The position numbers were made by a program, and so were the translations under genes. A stretch of 64,000 nucleotides of DNA from NCBI GenBank assembly GCA_030065205.1, contig JASJDN010000002.1, positions 26,018 through 90,017 on the forward strand, read 5' to 3'. Under the pieces are notes generated by a model, which searched no databases, was not told the DNA's origin, and saw nothing but the letters and a program-made list of their open reading frames with translations. Positions 35,560-45,176 of the stretch are shown here, in pieces. Source of the DNA: Crocosphaera sp. GTDB taxonomy: Bacteria; Cyanobacteriota; Cyanobacteriia; Cyanobacteriales; Microcystaceae. Numbering within the stretch: the stretch's first letter is position 1; each line of letters starts with the position of its first letter.

Positions 35560-35922
35560 TTAAACAACAGCGTAATCTGTATATTGACGCATTTCAGGAG
35601 CTTGAAATCCTAAGACAATATCTTCTTTAAGAACCCCTTGTTTTACAAGTTCTTCAGCAATTCTCATTTCGGTCATATTTTGCTCAACCCAAATCTTTCC
35701 TTGCTTAATATCTAAATGCAAAACACAACCATAAACCCGTCGATAGCCATCCCATTCCACATTCATAACTTGATAATGGTCTTGTTTTGTATCAAAAACT
35801 GTATAACAATCAATTGTTCCATTAGCAATAGGGATAGCAGCATACGCTGTTAATAATGACTGGATGACATGGCGATAAAATTCTAAGTTATCCATTGTAT
35901 GAAATCTGTCTTTAGCTGCCAT
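35560..35922 (-). CDS. XisI-like protein without XisH
   Basis: 120 residues. The sequence VFDTKQDHYQVMNVEWDGYRRVYGCVLHLDIKQGKIWVEQN and EDIVLGFQAPEMRQYTDYAV is the XisI family (PF08869), named for control of fdxN element excision in Anabaena heterocysts. XisI normally follows XisH; no XisH gene is visible within 1.5 kb upstream. Unicellular cyanobacteria carry many XisHI genes without any excision element, so the family name does not predict excision here. Confidence 0.85.
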   Translation of the reverse strand: MAAKDRFHTMDNLEFYRHVIQSLLTAYAAIPIANGTIDCYTVFDTKQDHYQVMNVEWDGYRRVYGCVLHLDIKQGKIWVEQNMTEMRIAEELVKQGVLKEDIVLGFQAPEMRQYTDYAVV

Positions 35923-36073
35923 ATTTTCTTTTTCAGGTTCCTAAAAACAATTCTATAACAAATTATAATTGTTTGAACAGAATTTGAGGTTTATTTTTTT
36001 GTTACCAAATAACTTTGGTAGGAGCGTAACATTATTAAACTCCTACTAATTTCTGCAAGATTCAGCATAATTT

Positions 36074-37621
36074 CTAAAGCTTAAATCCTCCATTTTGTAA
36101 CTTCTTAAAGGGATCAAGTACAAAGTCAATTAAACGACGTTGACGAATAACGACTTCTGCGGTTGCTGTGTCTCCTGGACGTAACTGAATACACGCTTCA
36201 GGCGTAGGCATACAAGTTTGATTTAGCTGAATTCTTAGGTCATAAACTAAGCTTTTTCCTTCAGGGGTTTCGATCTCTTTCGTTGTAGGAGAAACCTCAA
36301 TTAATTTTCCTTCAATTACTCCATAATCTTGAAAAGGAAAGGCATCAAACTTCATTTTAACAGGCATTCCTTTAGACACTGAACCACTCTCGGTAGTAGA
36401 CATTTCTGCTTGTAAAATTAATGCTGTTCCTTTTGGTGCAATTTCTAAAATGCGAGTCCCTGGTTGTACAACCGCCCCTTCTCCATCAATCGGTAAATCA
36501 AAAATAGTTCCTTCTATGGGTGCTTTGATTACCCGTTGACTTAACTGATATTGTAAGCTTTCTATTTGACTTTTTGTCTGTTTTATGTCTGATTTGAGGG
36601 TGGTAATTTCCGTTTCTAAATTTTTGATTTGCTCTTGATTATCAAGTAAAGAAAGCTCAGCCGTTCCCATCAAACTATTATAGCTATTTTCTTGTTCTTT
36701 AAGACGTAATTCTGCTTCTGTAATATCAGCTTTTGCCTGTTCAATCGTACGTTCATAACTACTTTTTTGCTCGGACAAGCGGTGCTTAGCTTGCTCAATA
36801 TCTGACTTAGTTTGTTCATAAGCTTTTCTTCTTTCTTGTAGAGCATCTTCTTTTTCTACTACCTGAATTTGTGAAACAATTCCTTCTTCAATAGCAGAAT
36901 CATAACGATCTTTAACTTCTTGAGCATTTTCTAACTGAATTTCTGCTAATTTAATCGCTTTTTGACTATATTCTAACTCTTGTTTGGCTTGATTAACTTG
37001 TGATTGTTTCTCCTCTTTTTGTAAATGATAAGCATTTTTCAACGTCTCAAGATTAGCCTTTGCTTGATTAACTTGTGCTAACTTTTCTAATTTTTGAGCT
37101 TGATTTTGTTGTTGTTGGGTTTTAAAAACTAACTGTAATTGATTAGCCAAAATTTGTAATTGATTTAACCGTTGTTCTTGACCTTCTAATTTATTTTGCT
37201 GTTGCTTTAAATCAGATTTAACTAAGTCAGATTCGATCTCCATTAATCTGTCACCAGTTTTTATCTTTTCTCCTTCTTTAATCTTAATTAAAGATACCTT
37301 TCCCTCCACTGGTGCATCTAATTTAATGGTTTTCCCTTGGGGTTCTAATTTACCTTTTGCTGTTCCTGTTTCATCCACTTTCGCTAACATCGCCCAAGGT
37401 AACACCACACCAACAAAAATGACTAAAAAGTAAAGGAGTCCCCTCGTCCAAACGCGGGGCAAAGTATCAAGAATTTCTTTTGTTGAGTTCGACCAATCAT
37501 CAGAATAATTCGTTGCCGTTTCTGTTTGAGGTTCTTCGATTTTAGTGATAGATTCATCTTGAGTAAAGGGTTGTTCATGAGTAGGATAAGAAAGATGTCC
37601 GTTATTAGCTGCATTAGTCAT
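36074..37621 (-). CDS. HlyD-family membrane fusion protein of the peptide exporter
   Basis: 515 residues. A cytoplasmic tail leads to one membrane helix (about 59-81). A biotinyl-lipoyl-like half motif follows (GKLEPQGKTIKLDAPVEGKV), then a very long Gln-rich coiled-coil hairpin (about 125-360), the second lipoyl half (RVIKAPIEGTIF) and a beta-barrel end. It would join the inner-membrane ABC transporter to an outer-membrane channel. It lies 183 bases downstream of the C39 ABC gene on the same strand. Confidence 0.9.
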   Translation of the reverse strand: MTNAANNGHLSYPTHEQPFTQDESITKIEEPQTETATNYSDDWSNSTKEILDTLPRVWTRGLLYFLVIFVGVVLPWAMLAKVDETGTAKGKLEPQGKTIKLDAPVEGKVSLIKIKEGEKIKTGDRLMEIESDLVKSDLKQQQNKLEGQEQRLNQLQILANQLQLVFKTQQQQNQAQKLEKLAQVNQAKANLETLKNAYHLQKEEKQSQVNQAKQELEYSQKAIKLAEIQLENAQEVKDRYDSAIEEGIVSQIQVVEKEDALQERRKAYEQTKSDIEQAKHRLSEQKSSYERTIEQAKADITEAELRLKEQENSYNSLMGTAELSLLDNQEQIKNLETEITTLKSDIKQTKSQIESLQYQLSQRVIKAPIEGTIFDLPIDGEGAVVQPGTRILEIAPKGTALILQAEMSTTESGSVSKGMPVKMKFDAFPFQDYGVIEGKLIEVSPTTKEIETPEGKSLVYDLRIQLNQTCMPTPEACIQLRPGDTATAEVVIRQRRLIDFVLDPFKKLQNGGFKL

Positions 37622-37804
37622 AGTTTTAGTCCAAAAAATTAATAAATTGTCAATGATTAAGATTAACTTGTTTGGGTTTGGGTTTGGATTTGAGTTGTAG
37701 GGTGAGCAAAAATTTTCAATTCTATGATTTAGTTTAGATTAAGTTAGCTTTGCCTACCTTACCATTATTTAAGATTCTCCTGAATTCCCCTTAGTAAGAT
37801 TTTT

Positions 37805-40528
37805 CTAAGGAGTGACATCTAATTGCTGTTGATTTAGATAATAATAATGTCCTCGTTTGGCCATTAATTCTTCATGGGTTCCACTTTCAATTAATACTCC
37901 CTTATCTAATACTAAAATCAAGTCTGCTTTCCTCACAGTAGAAAGACGATGGGCAATAACCAACGTGGTTTGATGATGGAGAATTGAGTTTAAATTAGTT
38001 TGAATAATACGCTCAGATTCGGCATCTAAATGGGAGGTGGCCTCATCTAAAATTAAGAGACGAGGATTACCTAATAAACCACGGGCAATGGCTAATCTTT
38101 GTCGTTGTCCTCCTGATAGCATTCCTCCCCCTTCTCCGATTTGAGTTTCATATCCCATTGGTAGTTTTTCAATGAACTCATGGGCCCCTGCTAATTTAGC
38201 TGCTTCAATGACTTCTTCTAGATTAGAATCAGGATGGGCTAAAGCAATATTTTCTCGAATTGTTCCCCCAAAAAGAAAGGTATCTTGGTCGACTACACCG
38301 ATTTGTTGTCGCAAAGAACTGAGGGATAAACTATTAATATCTTGACCATCAATTAAGACTTTTCCATCCGTTGCAGGATATAAACCTAAAACTAATTTAG
38401 AAATGGTAGTTTTTCCTGAACCACTTCGCCCCACTAGAGCAACTGTTTGACCTGGTTGTATCTCAAAACTAAGGTTTTCTAGCACGTTTATATCACTTTC
38501 TGGATGATAACGAAAAGTAACATTATCAAAGCGAATATTACCTTGAATTCGGGGTAATATTTGTCGTGATTGTTGTTGTAAATCTTCTTCTGGTTCGTAG
38601 TCAAGCACATCATTAAGTCTTTCGACAGCAATGACGACTTCTTGTAATTGTTCCCACAATACTGTTAATCGTTGAAAAGGACGAATGACGTTACCAAACA
38701 ACATATTAAAAGCAACTAATTGACCAATCGTTAATTGATTTTGAATCACTAACCAAGCCCCATACCACAGCAAGCCTGTGGTTGCCAAAGCTTCAATCGT
38801 ATTACTAAAAATTTGTAGTCGGTTGCCAATAATTTGACCCGAAAATTGTGTGGTAATTTCTTTATGTAATAGTTCTTCCCAATGCCAACGAACACTTCTT
38901 TCAACGGCACTGGATTTAATGGTTCGCACACCGCTTAAGGCTTCAATAAGATAGCTTTGTTCTTTGACCATTTCCCCGAAAATTTCGCGAGAAATTCGCT
39001 TTAAAAAAGGGGTCGCAACTAAAGCCAGAATAGCAAAGGGAGGAATAATCGCTAAACAAACCAATGCCATTTTCCAGCTATACCACCACATTAATCCTAC
39101 ATAGATGAAAACGGTGATTAAATCGAGACAAATTGATAAGGCTTCCCCTGTCAAAAATTGTCGTATTTTGCGATTTTCCTGGACACGAGAGATAATATCT
39201 CCCACATAACGAGACTCGAAAAAGCCCAAAGGTAAGCGCAATGTATGGTTAATAAATGCCACAATTAAGGTAATGTCAATTTTATTAGCCGTATGGTCTA
39301 ATAAATACTGACGTAACCCCATCATTGCTACTTTAAATAGGCCAAAAATAATTAATCCCAATCCTACTGCTAGTAAAGTGACCCCGGATCTTTGTACCAC
39401 CACTCGATCTAAAATTAATTGGGTAAAAATGGGTGTGATTAATCCAAAAATTTGGATAAATAAAGAGGCAATAAATATTTCAAAAATGACTAAACTATGA
39501 GGCTTCATCAATTCAAAAAATTGCCAGAAAGGAGTCGTACTTTCTTTGGTATCTTTTAAAGAAACCGTCGGTTTTAATAACAGGGTATAACCCGTCCACT
39601 TTTCTTTAAATTCCTGGTGAGTGATGGTTTTTTGTCCAATACCTGGATCGGCAATTACCACCTCTTTTTTGGTAATTTCATAAACAACAATGTAATGTTT
39701 ACCTTCCCAATGAGCAATGGCAGGTAATTGTTGTTCAGCTAATTTATCTAAACTAGCTTTAACGGGACGAGTGCTAAAACCAATGCTTTCTGCACTATGA
39801 CAAAGTCCCCTTAAAGATGCCCCATTTCTATCAACATTAGCCATATCTCTAAGACGATTAATACTTAGTTTCTTGCCCCAATAACGGGCGATCATGGCTA
39901 AACAAGCTGCCCCACAATCTGACGCACTTTGTTGAGCATAAAAAGGATAACGTCGCCAGACTTTTTGTAATAAATGACCAACCCGTTGAGTAGGACTTGG
40001 GAAATAGGCTTTGTTGACTATTTTTTCTGATTTTTTCTCTGATTTAGGTGTGGGTTTTTCTGAAGGTAAATTTAGAGCAAGCTGAATCGTTTGTTGGACT
40101 GAAGTTGTCGGTTTTAACTGATAATTTCGTTCTTGAGCTTTTTGATAAAAATGTTGTTGGATTTGAGGATATTGGCGGATTAAACGAAATAATAACTCAG
40201 GAGAAAGATAACATAATTGAGTCTTTAAACCAGCCCTTACCCCATAGAATTCAAAGTTTGTATCGGGAAAAAATCGACATTCTCCAAACGTATCTCCTAC
40301 TTCTAAGGTACAGATTTTTTCATTGTCTTGATTTACTAATCTACACTTACCTTTAACAACAAGATAAAGTCCTGCTTCTGCTTTCGTGGGTTCCCAAAAT
40401 AAGCCCACTGAGGGTTCAATCAATTTGATTTGTTGTCGTAAATGAGAAAATTCTTGTTCAGATAAAGTAATACCTAATACTTCGTTGATTTGGTTATGGG
40501 AGATAACAGAGTTATGAATTTGTACCAT
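37805..40528 (-). CDS. C39-peptidase ABC exporter with cyclic-nucleotide-binding-like N-domain
   Basis: 907 residues. An N-terminal CNB-like beta barrel (about 25-120) is followed by a linker and a C39 peptidase: catalytic C205 in QSASDCGAACL, H278 in GKHYIVV and D294 in IADPG. Six membrane helices come next, then an ATPase with GRSGSGKTT, LSGGQRQRLAIARG and LLILDEAT. It cleaves leaders after Gly-Gly and exports the cores, so it is the natural exporter for all seven GG precursors here. The CNB-C39-ABC order resembles HetC-type proteins. The CNB part may gate the transporter, but the ligand is unknown. Follows the HTH gene by five bases. Confidence 0.92.
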   Translation of the reverse strand: MVQIHNSVISHNQINEVLGITLSEQEFSHLRQQIKLIEPSVGLFWEPTKAEAGLYLVVKGKCRLVNQDNEKICTLEVGDTFGECRFFPDTNFEFYGVRAGLKTQLCYLSPELLFRLIRQYPQIQQHFYQKAQERNYQLKPTTSVQQTIQLALNLPSEKPTPKSEKKSEKIVNKAYFPSPTQRVGHLLQKVWRRYPFYAQQSASDCGAACLAMIARYWGKKLSINRLRDMANVDRNGASLRGLCHSAESIGFSTRPVKASLDKLAEQQLPAIAHWEGKHYIVVYEITKKEVVIADPGIGQKTITHQEFKEKWTGYTLLLKPTVSLKDTKESTTPFWQFFELMKPHSLVIFEIFIASLFIQIFGLITPIFTQLILDRVVVQRSGVTLLAVGLGLIIFGLFKVAMMGLRQYLLDHTANKIDITLIVAFINHTLRLPLGFFESRYVGDIISRVQENRKIRQFLTGEALSICLDLITVFIYVGLMWWYSWKMALVCLAIIPPFAILALVATPFLKRISREIFGEMVKEQSYLIEALSGVRTIKSSAVERSVRWHWEELLHKEITTQFSGQIIGNRLQIFSNTIEALATTGLLWYGAWLVIQNQLTIGQLVAFNMLFGNVIRPFQRLTVLWEQLQEVVIAVERLNDVLDYEPEEDLQQQSRQILPRIQGNIRFDNVTFRYHPESDINVLENLSFEIQPGQTVALVGRSGSGKTTISKLVLGLYPATDGKVLIDGQDINSLSLSSLRQQIGVVDQDTFLFGGTIRENIALAHPDSNLEEVIEAAKLAGAHEFIEKLPMGYETQIGEGGGMLSGGQRQRLAIARGLLGNPRLLILDEATSHLDAESERIIQTNLNSILHHQTTLVIAHRLSTVRKADLILVLDKGVLIESGTHEELMAKRGHYYYLNQQQLDVTP

Positions 40529-40533
40529 AATTT

Positions 40534-41115
40534 CTATTCAGCTTTTGGCAATTTAAAGGACAATAGTTGTTCTGATTGAGTGTTTTTTTTAAAAGATAAA
40601 TCTTGAATACAGATGGTTTTATTATGGGAAACAACAGAATAATGCTTTTCAGCTTTGTGGTTTTTCGGTTTAGTTGATAAACCCATTTGTTTGAGAAGCT
40701 GATTAATATAGCGATCGCTTACTTTTATATTAAATTCTTTAGCTAAATGACGGCTTAACCATTCTGCTGTCCATCGTCTAAAAGCATAGCCATAGTCACG
40801 AGGACTATGATTAACCAATTCTTTTAATCGTTCTAAATAAGCATCATTTACTCTTTTAGGACGACCAATTTTTCTATCATTCCAACGATGGGCCTGACCA
40901 CTTTTTGCCATCATTATCCAATGTCGGGCTGTAGCTTGGCAACAGCCTAATAATTGACAAATCTCCGTTTGACTTTTTCCTTCATCAAACAAAAGCATGA
41001 TTTCAATTCTTTGACGATATTTGTTATCTTGTTCTTTTTCAAGATTCTCTTTTAACAGTTTCCTCTGAAATGAGGTTAAACAATTTATTTTTATCTCACT
41101 TGCTTTGAAGGTCAC
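40534..41115 (-). CDS. IS630-transposase-like helix-turn-helix protein heading the exporter operon
   Basis: 193 residues. Resembles the N-terminal DNA-binding part of IS630-family transposases: an HTH around residues 49-72 (GKSQTEICQLLGCCQATARHWI), then GRPKRVNDAYLERLKELVNHSPRDYGY and a winged-helix-like stretch. The DDE catalytic domain is absent; instead there is a unique C-terminal tail. It ends five bases before the exporter start, so the two are one transcript. I read it as a transposase HTH reused as a regulator of the exporter. No inverted repeats of an IS flank it. A HIP1 octamer lies inside the gene. Confidence 0.7.
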   Translation of the reverse strand: MTFKASEIKINCLTSFQRKLLKENLEKEQDNKYRQRIEIMLLFDEGKSQTEICQLLGCCQATARHWIMMAKSGQAHRWNDRKIGRPKRVNDAYLERLKELVNHSPRDYGYAFRRWTAEWLSRHLAKEFNIKVSDRYINQLLKQMGLSTKPKNHKAEKHYSVVSHNKTICIQDLSFKKNTQSEQLLSFKLPKAE

Positions 41116-41351
41116 AGAATTTACACTCCCTATTTACACTTCAAATGGACTCTTATGAAAAACTATACTCAAAAAAATGAATTACACAACCCAAGTTTAG
41201 GATTTTAAGAAAAAAACTTAAGTTCTAATTGATAAAACTTAAGAAATCTTTAAAAAATATGCTAAAAACTGCTTAATCAAAAACAAACTAATTTTTCGTT
41301 AAACTTTGAAAAAAAGTTTATAATGAGGGTTGATTACTCCAAAATTTCTCC

Positions 41352-41720
41352 ATGAGTCGCTATCACACCATCCGTATCCATCATCGCCAACTTAATCAAG
41401 AATATACCCTACAAGTTCCTGATGATCGCTATATTCTCCACAGTGCTGAAGAGCAAGGGTATGAACTCCCCTTTTCCTGTCGTAATGGTGCCTGTACCAG
41501 TTGCGCTGTCCGTATCTTATCAGGAGAAATTCATCAACCCGAAGCGGTAGGATTGTCCCCTGAACTAAAAGAGAAAGGTTATGCTCTATTATGTGTGAGT
41601 TATGCTCAATCAGACTTAGAGGTAGAAACTCAAGACGAAGATGAAGTGTATGAACTACAATTTGGTCGCTATTTTGGTAAAGGAAAAGTTAAATTAGGCT
41701 TTCCCTTAGATGATGATTAA
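41352..41720 (+). CDS. Plant-type 2Fe-2S ferredoxin with C-terminal extension
   Basis: 122 residues. Cluster ligands C43, C48, C51 and C81 (SCRNGACTSC and ALLC). Photosynthetic PetF is about 97 residues; this one has an extra 25-residue acidic and basic tail (EVYELQFGRYFGKGKVKLG). It is therefore one of the low-abundance ferredoxin paralogues with a specialised electron partner. It could conceivably serve a radical SAM enzyme but is on the other strand and separated by the exporter operon. Confidence 0.88.
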   Translation: MSRYHTIRIHHRQLNQEYTLQVPDDRYILHSAEEQGYELPFSCRNGACTSCAVRILSGEIHQPEAVGLSPELKEKGYALLCVSYAQSDLEVETQDEDEVYELQFGRYFGKGKVKLGFPLDDD

Positions 41721-41861
41721 ATCTTAAAAATTGATTAATCACAATGGAGTGGGGGCTTAGGGATATTAAGCCCTACGAAGTTAGGAAAATAATAGAACCT
41801 ATTTTCAATTTTTCAATTATAAGGAATAATAGAGATAGCACCTGTAATCCTAAAAATATGT

Positions 41862-42692
41862 ATGGAATTTCCTAATCAAAAAGAACTAGAAACGTTTCTA
41901 GATGTAGCGACTGAAGCCGTGATGACAGCCGGCGTTATTTTAGAAAATCTGGTCAATAAATTAGAGAAAATTGAAGAAAAAGGTCGTCCAGGGGATTTAG
42001 TTACAGAAGCGGATAAAAAAGCAGAAGTAACCGTCTTAAATATTCTTAAACATCGAGTTCCCCATCATCAAATTTTAGCCGAAGAATCTGGTAGGATTGG
42101 AGAAAATGATAGTGATTATTTGTGGGCGATTGATCCTCTAGATGGAACCACTAATTACGCTCACGGTTATCCCGCTTCAGCCGTTTCTGTGGGCTTATTA
42201 TGGCAAGGAAAACCCATTGTTGGTGCAGTCTATAACCCGTTCAGTAAAGAGTTATTTCGAGGCGCAAAAGGGCTAGGTGCTACCCTCAATTATCGCCCCA
42301 TCAAAGTCTCACAAACTAATGACTTAAGTAACAGTTTATTAGTAACTGGATTTGCTTACGATCGCCGTGAAACCAAAGACACCAACTACCCAGAATTTTG
42401 TTATTTAACCCATCTTACCCAAGGAGTGCGTCGAGGGGGATCGGCCTCCCTTGATATGGTTAGCGTTGCTTGTGGACGCTTAGACGGTTACTGGGAGAGA
42501 GGTTTGAGTCCTTGGGATATCGCCGCAGGTATTATTATTTTAGAGGAAGCAGGGGGCAAAGTGACCGCTTATGATCAAAGTCCCCTAAAATTAGAATCCG
42601 GACGTTTATTAGCCACCAATGGAAAGATTCATCAGAGCTTAAGTCAAGCCTTAACAGAAGCATTACCCTGGTTGAAAGCCTTTTACGCATAA
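41862..42692 (+). CDS. Inositol monophosphatase family protein
   Basis: 276 residues. Metal-binding motifs are ILAEESG (Glu), WAIDPLDGTTNYAHG and LSPWDIAAGIIILEEAGGKV, the full IMPase set. It dephosphorylates inositol phosphate or related sugar phosphates (or PAP) in a magnesium-dependent way. No operon partner is evident. The following 268 bases to 42960 show no gene. Confidence 0.9.
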   Translation: MEFPNQKELETFLDVATEAVMTAGVILENLVNKLEKIEEKGRPGDLVTEADKKAEVTVLNILKHRVPHHQILAEESGRIGENDSDYLWAIDPLDGTTNYAHGYPASAVSVGLLWQGKPIVGAVYNPFSKELFRGAKGLGATLNYRPIKVSQTNDLSNSLLVTGFAYDRRETKDTNYPEFCYLTHLTQGVRRGGSASLDMVSVACGRLDGYWERGLSPWDIAAGIIILEEAGGKVTAYDQSPLKLESGRLLATNGKIHQSLSQALTEALPWLKAFYA

Positions 42693-42960
42693 ACATTAAA
42701 AACTAGCAAAACCCTAAGAAAAATGGTATAATCCAGGGAAAGAATTCTTGAGCAGTAACACTGTGTAACGAACCTTGAAGCCCCTTGATGTACATGGTGA
42801 TTAAATCGTACACCTATCAAGTGAAGTCAAAGCAAACTACCTAAACTATGGCGATATTTTTGTCATAGTTTCAAGAATAAACTGTTAATTTGCACCCTTA
42901 TTTTTCAGAATAAATTTCCGAAAATAAGGTTTAGAATCTTAGAAGTAAGCGGTTAATTTT

Positions 42961-43890
42961 ATGTCTTTCCCTATAGAACAAGGACTTTTTAAATATGAGA
43001 TAACCGATCACTATGCTATTTTGGGAGTTCCCATTAACGCTGATAGTCGGCAAATTCGTAAACGATACCTAAAAATAGCTTATCTTCTCCATCCAGACAC
43101 CTTTCATGGTAAAACCGACCAAGAGAAACAACTAGCCACCAAAATTTTATCAAAATTAGTTAATCCCGCCTACGAAACCTTATCAAAAGATCGTTCTCGA
43201 AATGAATATAAATTAGTATTGTCTCAAATGGGGCAAAACTTAGCCGACGAATTAAGTAGCATTACCATTGCCACCGATGAGGCCCAAAAACTACTACAAA
43301 CAAGCCAAGATCGAGAATTAACCTACCATCGATTGTTGACACCTTTAGTTAGTAATCAGTACGATAATTTAGACCATATTTTTAACATTATTGGTCAAAT
43401 TAGTGAATTAAATTTAATTTATTTAATGCTTAATCAAGGGGAACAAGTTAAAGAAAAAGCAAGAGCAAAACCCAAGCCAAAACCAGAACCCAAACCAGAA
43501 CGTAAAGTCACAAAATCCCCTTCTTCCAAAGAGCAAGAAACGAAAAAAGAAGAGAAGAAATCAGCCGTTGACATCTCCCTAAAACGCGCCCAAGAATATA
43601 TTGAACGCAATAACCTCTCCCAAGCAATTCTTGAATTACGAGAAACCTTAAAGGACAATCCCAATAACAGTACCTGCCACGGTTTATTAGGATTAGCCTA
43701 TCTTAAAGAAAACCAATTAACAATGGCGAAAATTCATATTAACAAAGCCCGAAAAGTTAATCCGCAAGATCCCATCGTTATTGAAGCTAAACAAGCACTC
43801 GATGAAGCCCTTCCTGATGAAGATAAATCAAAATCCTCTGACAAATCACAGGGAGGTGGTTTCTTTGGTTTATTTGGCAAAAAAAAATAA
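42961..43890 (+). CDS. J-domain protein with C-terminal TPR
   Basis: 309 residues. N-terminal J-domain (about 15-75) with intact HPD at 44-46, which stimulates Hsp70 ATPase. A middle segment of unknown fold, a Lys/Pro/Glu-rich linker, and a TPR-like helical region (about 205-280) follow. The tail GGGFFGLFGKKK is Gly/Phe-rich. It is probably a DnaK co-chaperone with a client- or membrane-binding TPR. It precedes hisZ by 35 bases and may share a transcript. Confidence 0.82.
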   Translation: MSFPIEQGLFKYEITDHYAILGVPINADSRQIRKRYLKIAYLLHPDTFHGKTDQEKQLATKILSKLVNPAYETLSKDRSRNEYKLVLSQMGQNLADELSSITIATDEAQKLLQTSQDRELTYHRLLTPLVSNQYDNLDHIFNIIGQISELNLIYLMLNQGEQVKEKARAKPKPKPEPKPERKVTKSPSSKEQETKKEEKKSAVDISLKRAQEYIERNNLSQAILELRETLKDNPNNSTCHGLLGLAYLKENQLTMAKIHINKARKVNPQDPIVIEAKQALDEALPDEDKSKSSDKSQGGGFFGLFGKKK

Positions 43891-43924
43891 TAAAATGATC
43901 CAGGGATAATTAAGCAATAATTCT

Positions 43925-45136
43925 ATGATTCATCAACCACCCGCCGGCGCAAGAGACTTACTTCCTTTAGAAGTGGTACAAAAAGCTTGGATTAACGATA
44001 CCCTCCAACAAGTGTTTGGACAATGGGGTTATCAGCGCATTGTCACCTCCACCATCGAAAGATTAGACACCCTTAAAGCCGGCGGAGCTATTGAAGATGG
44101 CACAGTGATTCAACTTCATCATAGCAGTGGTGAACCGTTGGGGTTGCGACCCGAATTAACCGCTTCCGTTGCTCGTGCAGCAGTCACACGGATGACAGAT
44201 ACCAGTTACCCACAACGACTCTGTTATCGGGCTAATGTCTTTCGGAACCCTCCTAGCTCTCATCATGGTCGACAATTAGAATTTTATCAAGCTGGCGTAG
44301 AATTACTTTTTTCTGGAGGAACCTTAGCCGATGCAGAAATTCTCCTTTTAGTTGCCAACTGCTTAGAAAAATTACAGATTCCTAACTGGTATCTTATTTT
44401 AGGGGATGCCGGATTAACGCGATCGCTGTTATCACCCTTTCCTGATGGTTTAAAACAAGAAGTGCGTCATTGTTTAGCCACCTTAGACTTTGTTAAATTA
44501 GAAAATCTTGCCTATCCTAATGAAGAATTAAAACAACGAGCCACCTTACTGTTTAATTTACGAGGAAAGCCAGAAGACGTTCTATCAAAAGTACAAGATT
44601 TACCCTTAGATGAAACAGGAAAATCTTGCCTCAATAATTTAAAATCCTTGATAGAGTTAGTCAATTATAACAACGCTAAAAGCCTACCTTTAATCCTAGA
44701 TTTAAGCTTAATTCAAACCTTTGATTATTATACAGGCATTATTTTTAAAGCCATTGGACAAACCAATAATCAATTACAAAATTTAGGGCAAGGGGGACGT
44801 TACGATCAATTATTAGGGGTCTATCATCCTCAAAATAAATCCGCTCCTGGTATTGGTTTTTCCCTCAATGTCGGGGCGTTAAATCGTTGTTTACTATCAA
44901 CCGACATTTTACCTCAAAAGCCTAATTCAATCGACTATTTAGTAGTAGCAAAAACCCCTGAATCCCAAATACAAGCTTTAAAGTATGCTCAAAGACTCAG
45001 AGATGATGACAACTCACTCCGAGTTACCATCGACTTAGAAAATCGAAATGAGGAACAAATAACAAAATATGCTCAAGAAAATGGAATTAAAACCATTGTT
45101 TGGATAGAAAAAGGGAAAGGACCCATTTTAAGTTAA
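43925..45136 (+). CDS. hisZ: ATP phosphoribosyltransferase regulatory subunit
   Basis: 403 residues. A class II histidyl-tRNA synthetase paralogue: PAGARDLLPLEV, LGLRPELTASVARA, VFRNPPSSHHGRQLEFYQAGVELL and GGRYDQLLGVYH. HisZ pairs with the short HisG to make phosphoribosyl-ATP, the first step of histidine synthesis, and mediates feedback. It lacks the tRNA-charging anticodon domain, which separates it from HisS. hisG is not in the window. Confidence 0.9.
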   Translation: MIHQPPAGARDLLPLEVVQKAWINDTLQQVFGQWGYQRIVTSTIERLDTLKAGGAIEDGTVIQLHHSSGEPLGLRPELTASVARAAVTRMTDTSYPQRLCYRANVFRNPPSSHHGRQLEFYQAGVELLFSGGTLADAEILLLVANCLEKLQIPNWYLILGDAGLTRSLLSPFPDGLKQEVRHCLATLDFVKLENLAYPNEELKQRATLLFNLRGKPEDVLSKVQDLPLDETGKSCLNNLKSLIELVNYNNAKSLPLILDLSLIQTFDYYTGIIFKAIGQTNNQLQNLGQGGRYDQLLGVYHPQNKSAPGIGFSLNVGALNRCLLSTDILPQKPNSIDYLVVAKTPESQIQALKYAQRLRDDDNSLRVTIDLENRNEEQITKYAQENGIKTIVWIEKGKGPILS

Positions 45137-45176
45137 GATGCTTAAATCTTTACCAAAAGTTTAATTTGTATTGACT

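Noticed and set aside
35560..35922. Site-specific excision element controlled by XisI
   Set aside because: No recombinase (XisF/XisC) gene and no split nif or fdxN gene in the window.
40534..41115. Complete insertion sequence
   Set aside because: No DDE domain, no terminal inverted repeats and tight linkage to the exporter gene.
42693..42960. Possible structured RNA gene
   Set aside because: Short local hairpins only (ACTATGGCGA / CATAGT); no tRNA shape or known cyanobacterial RNA signature.
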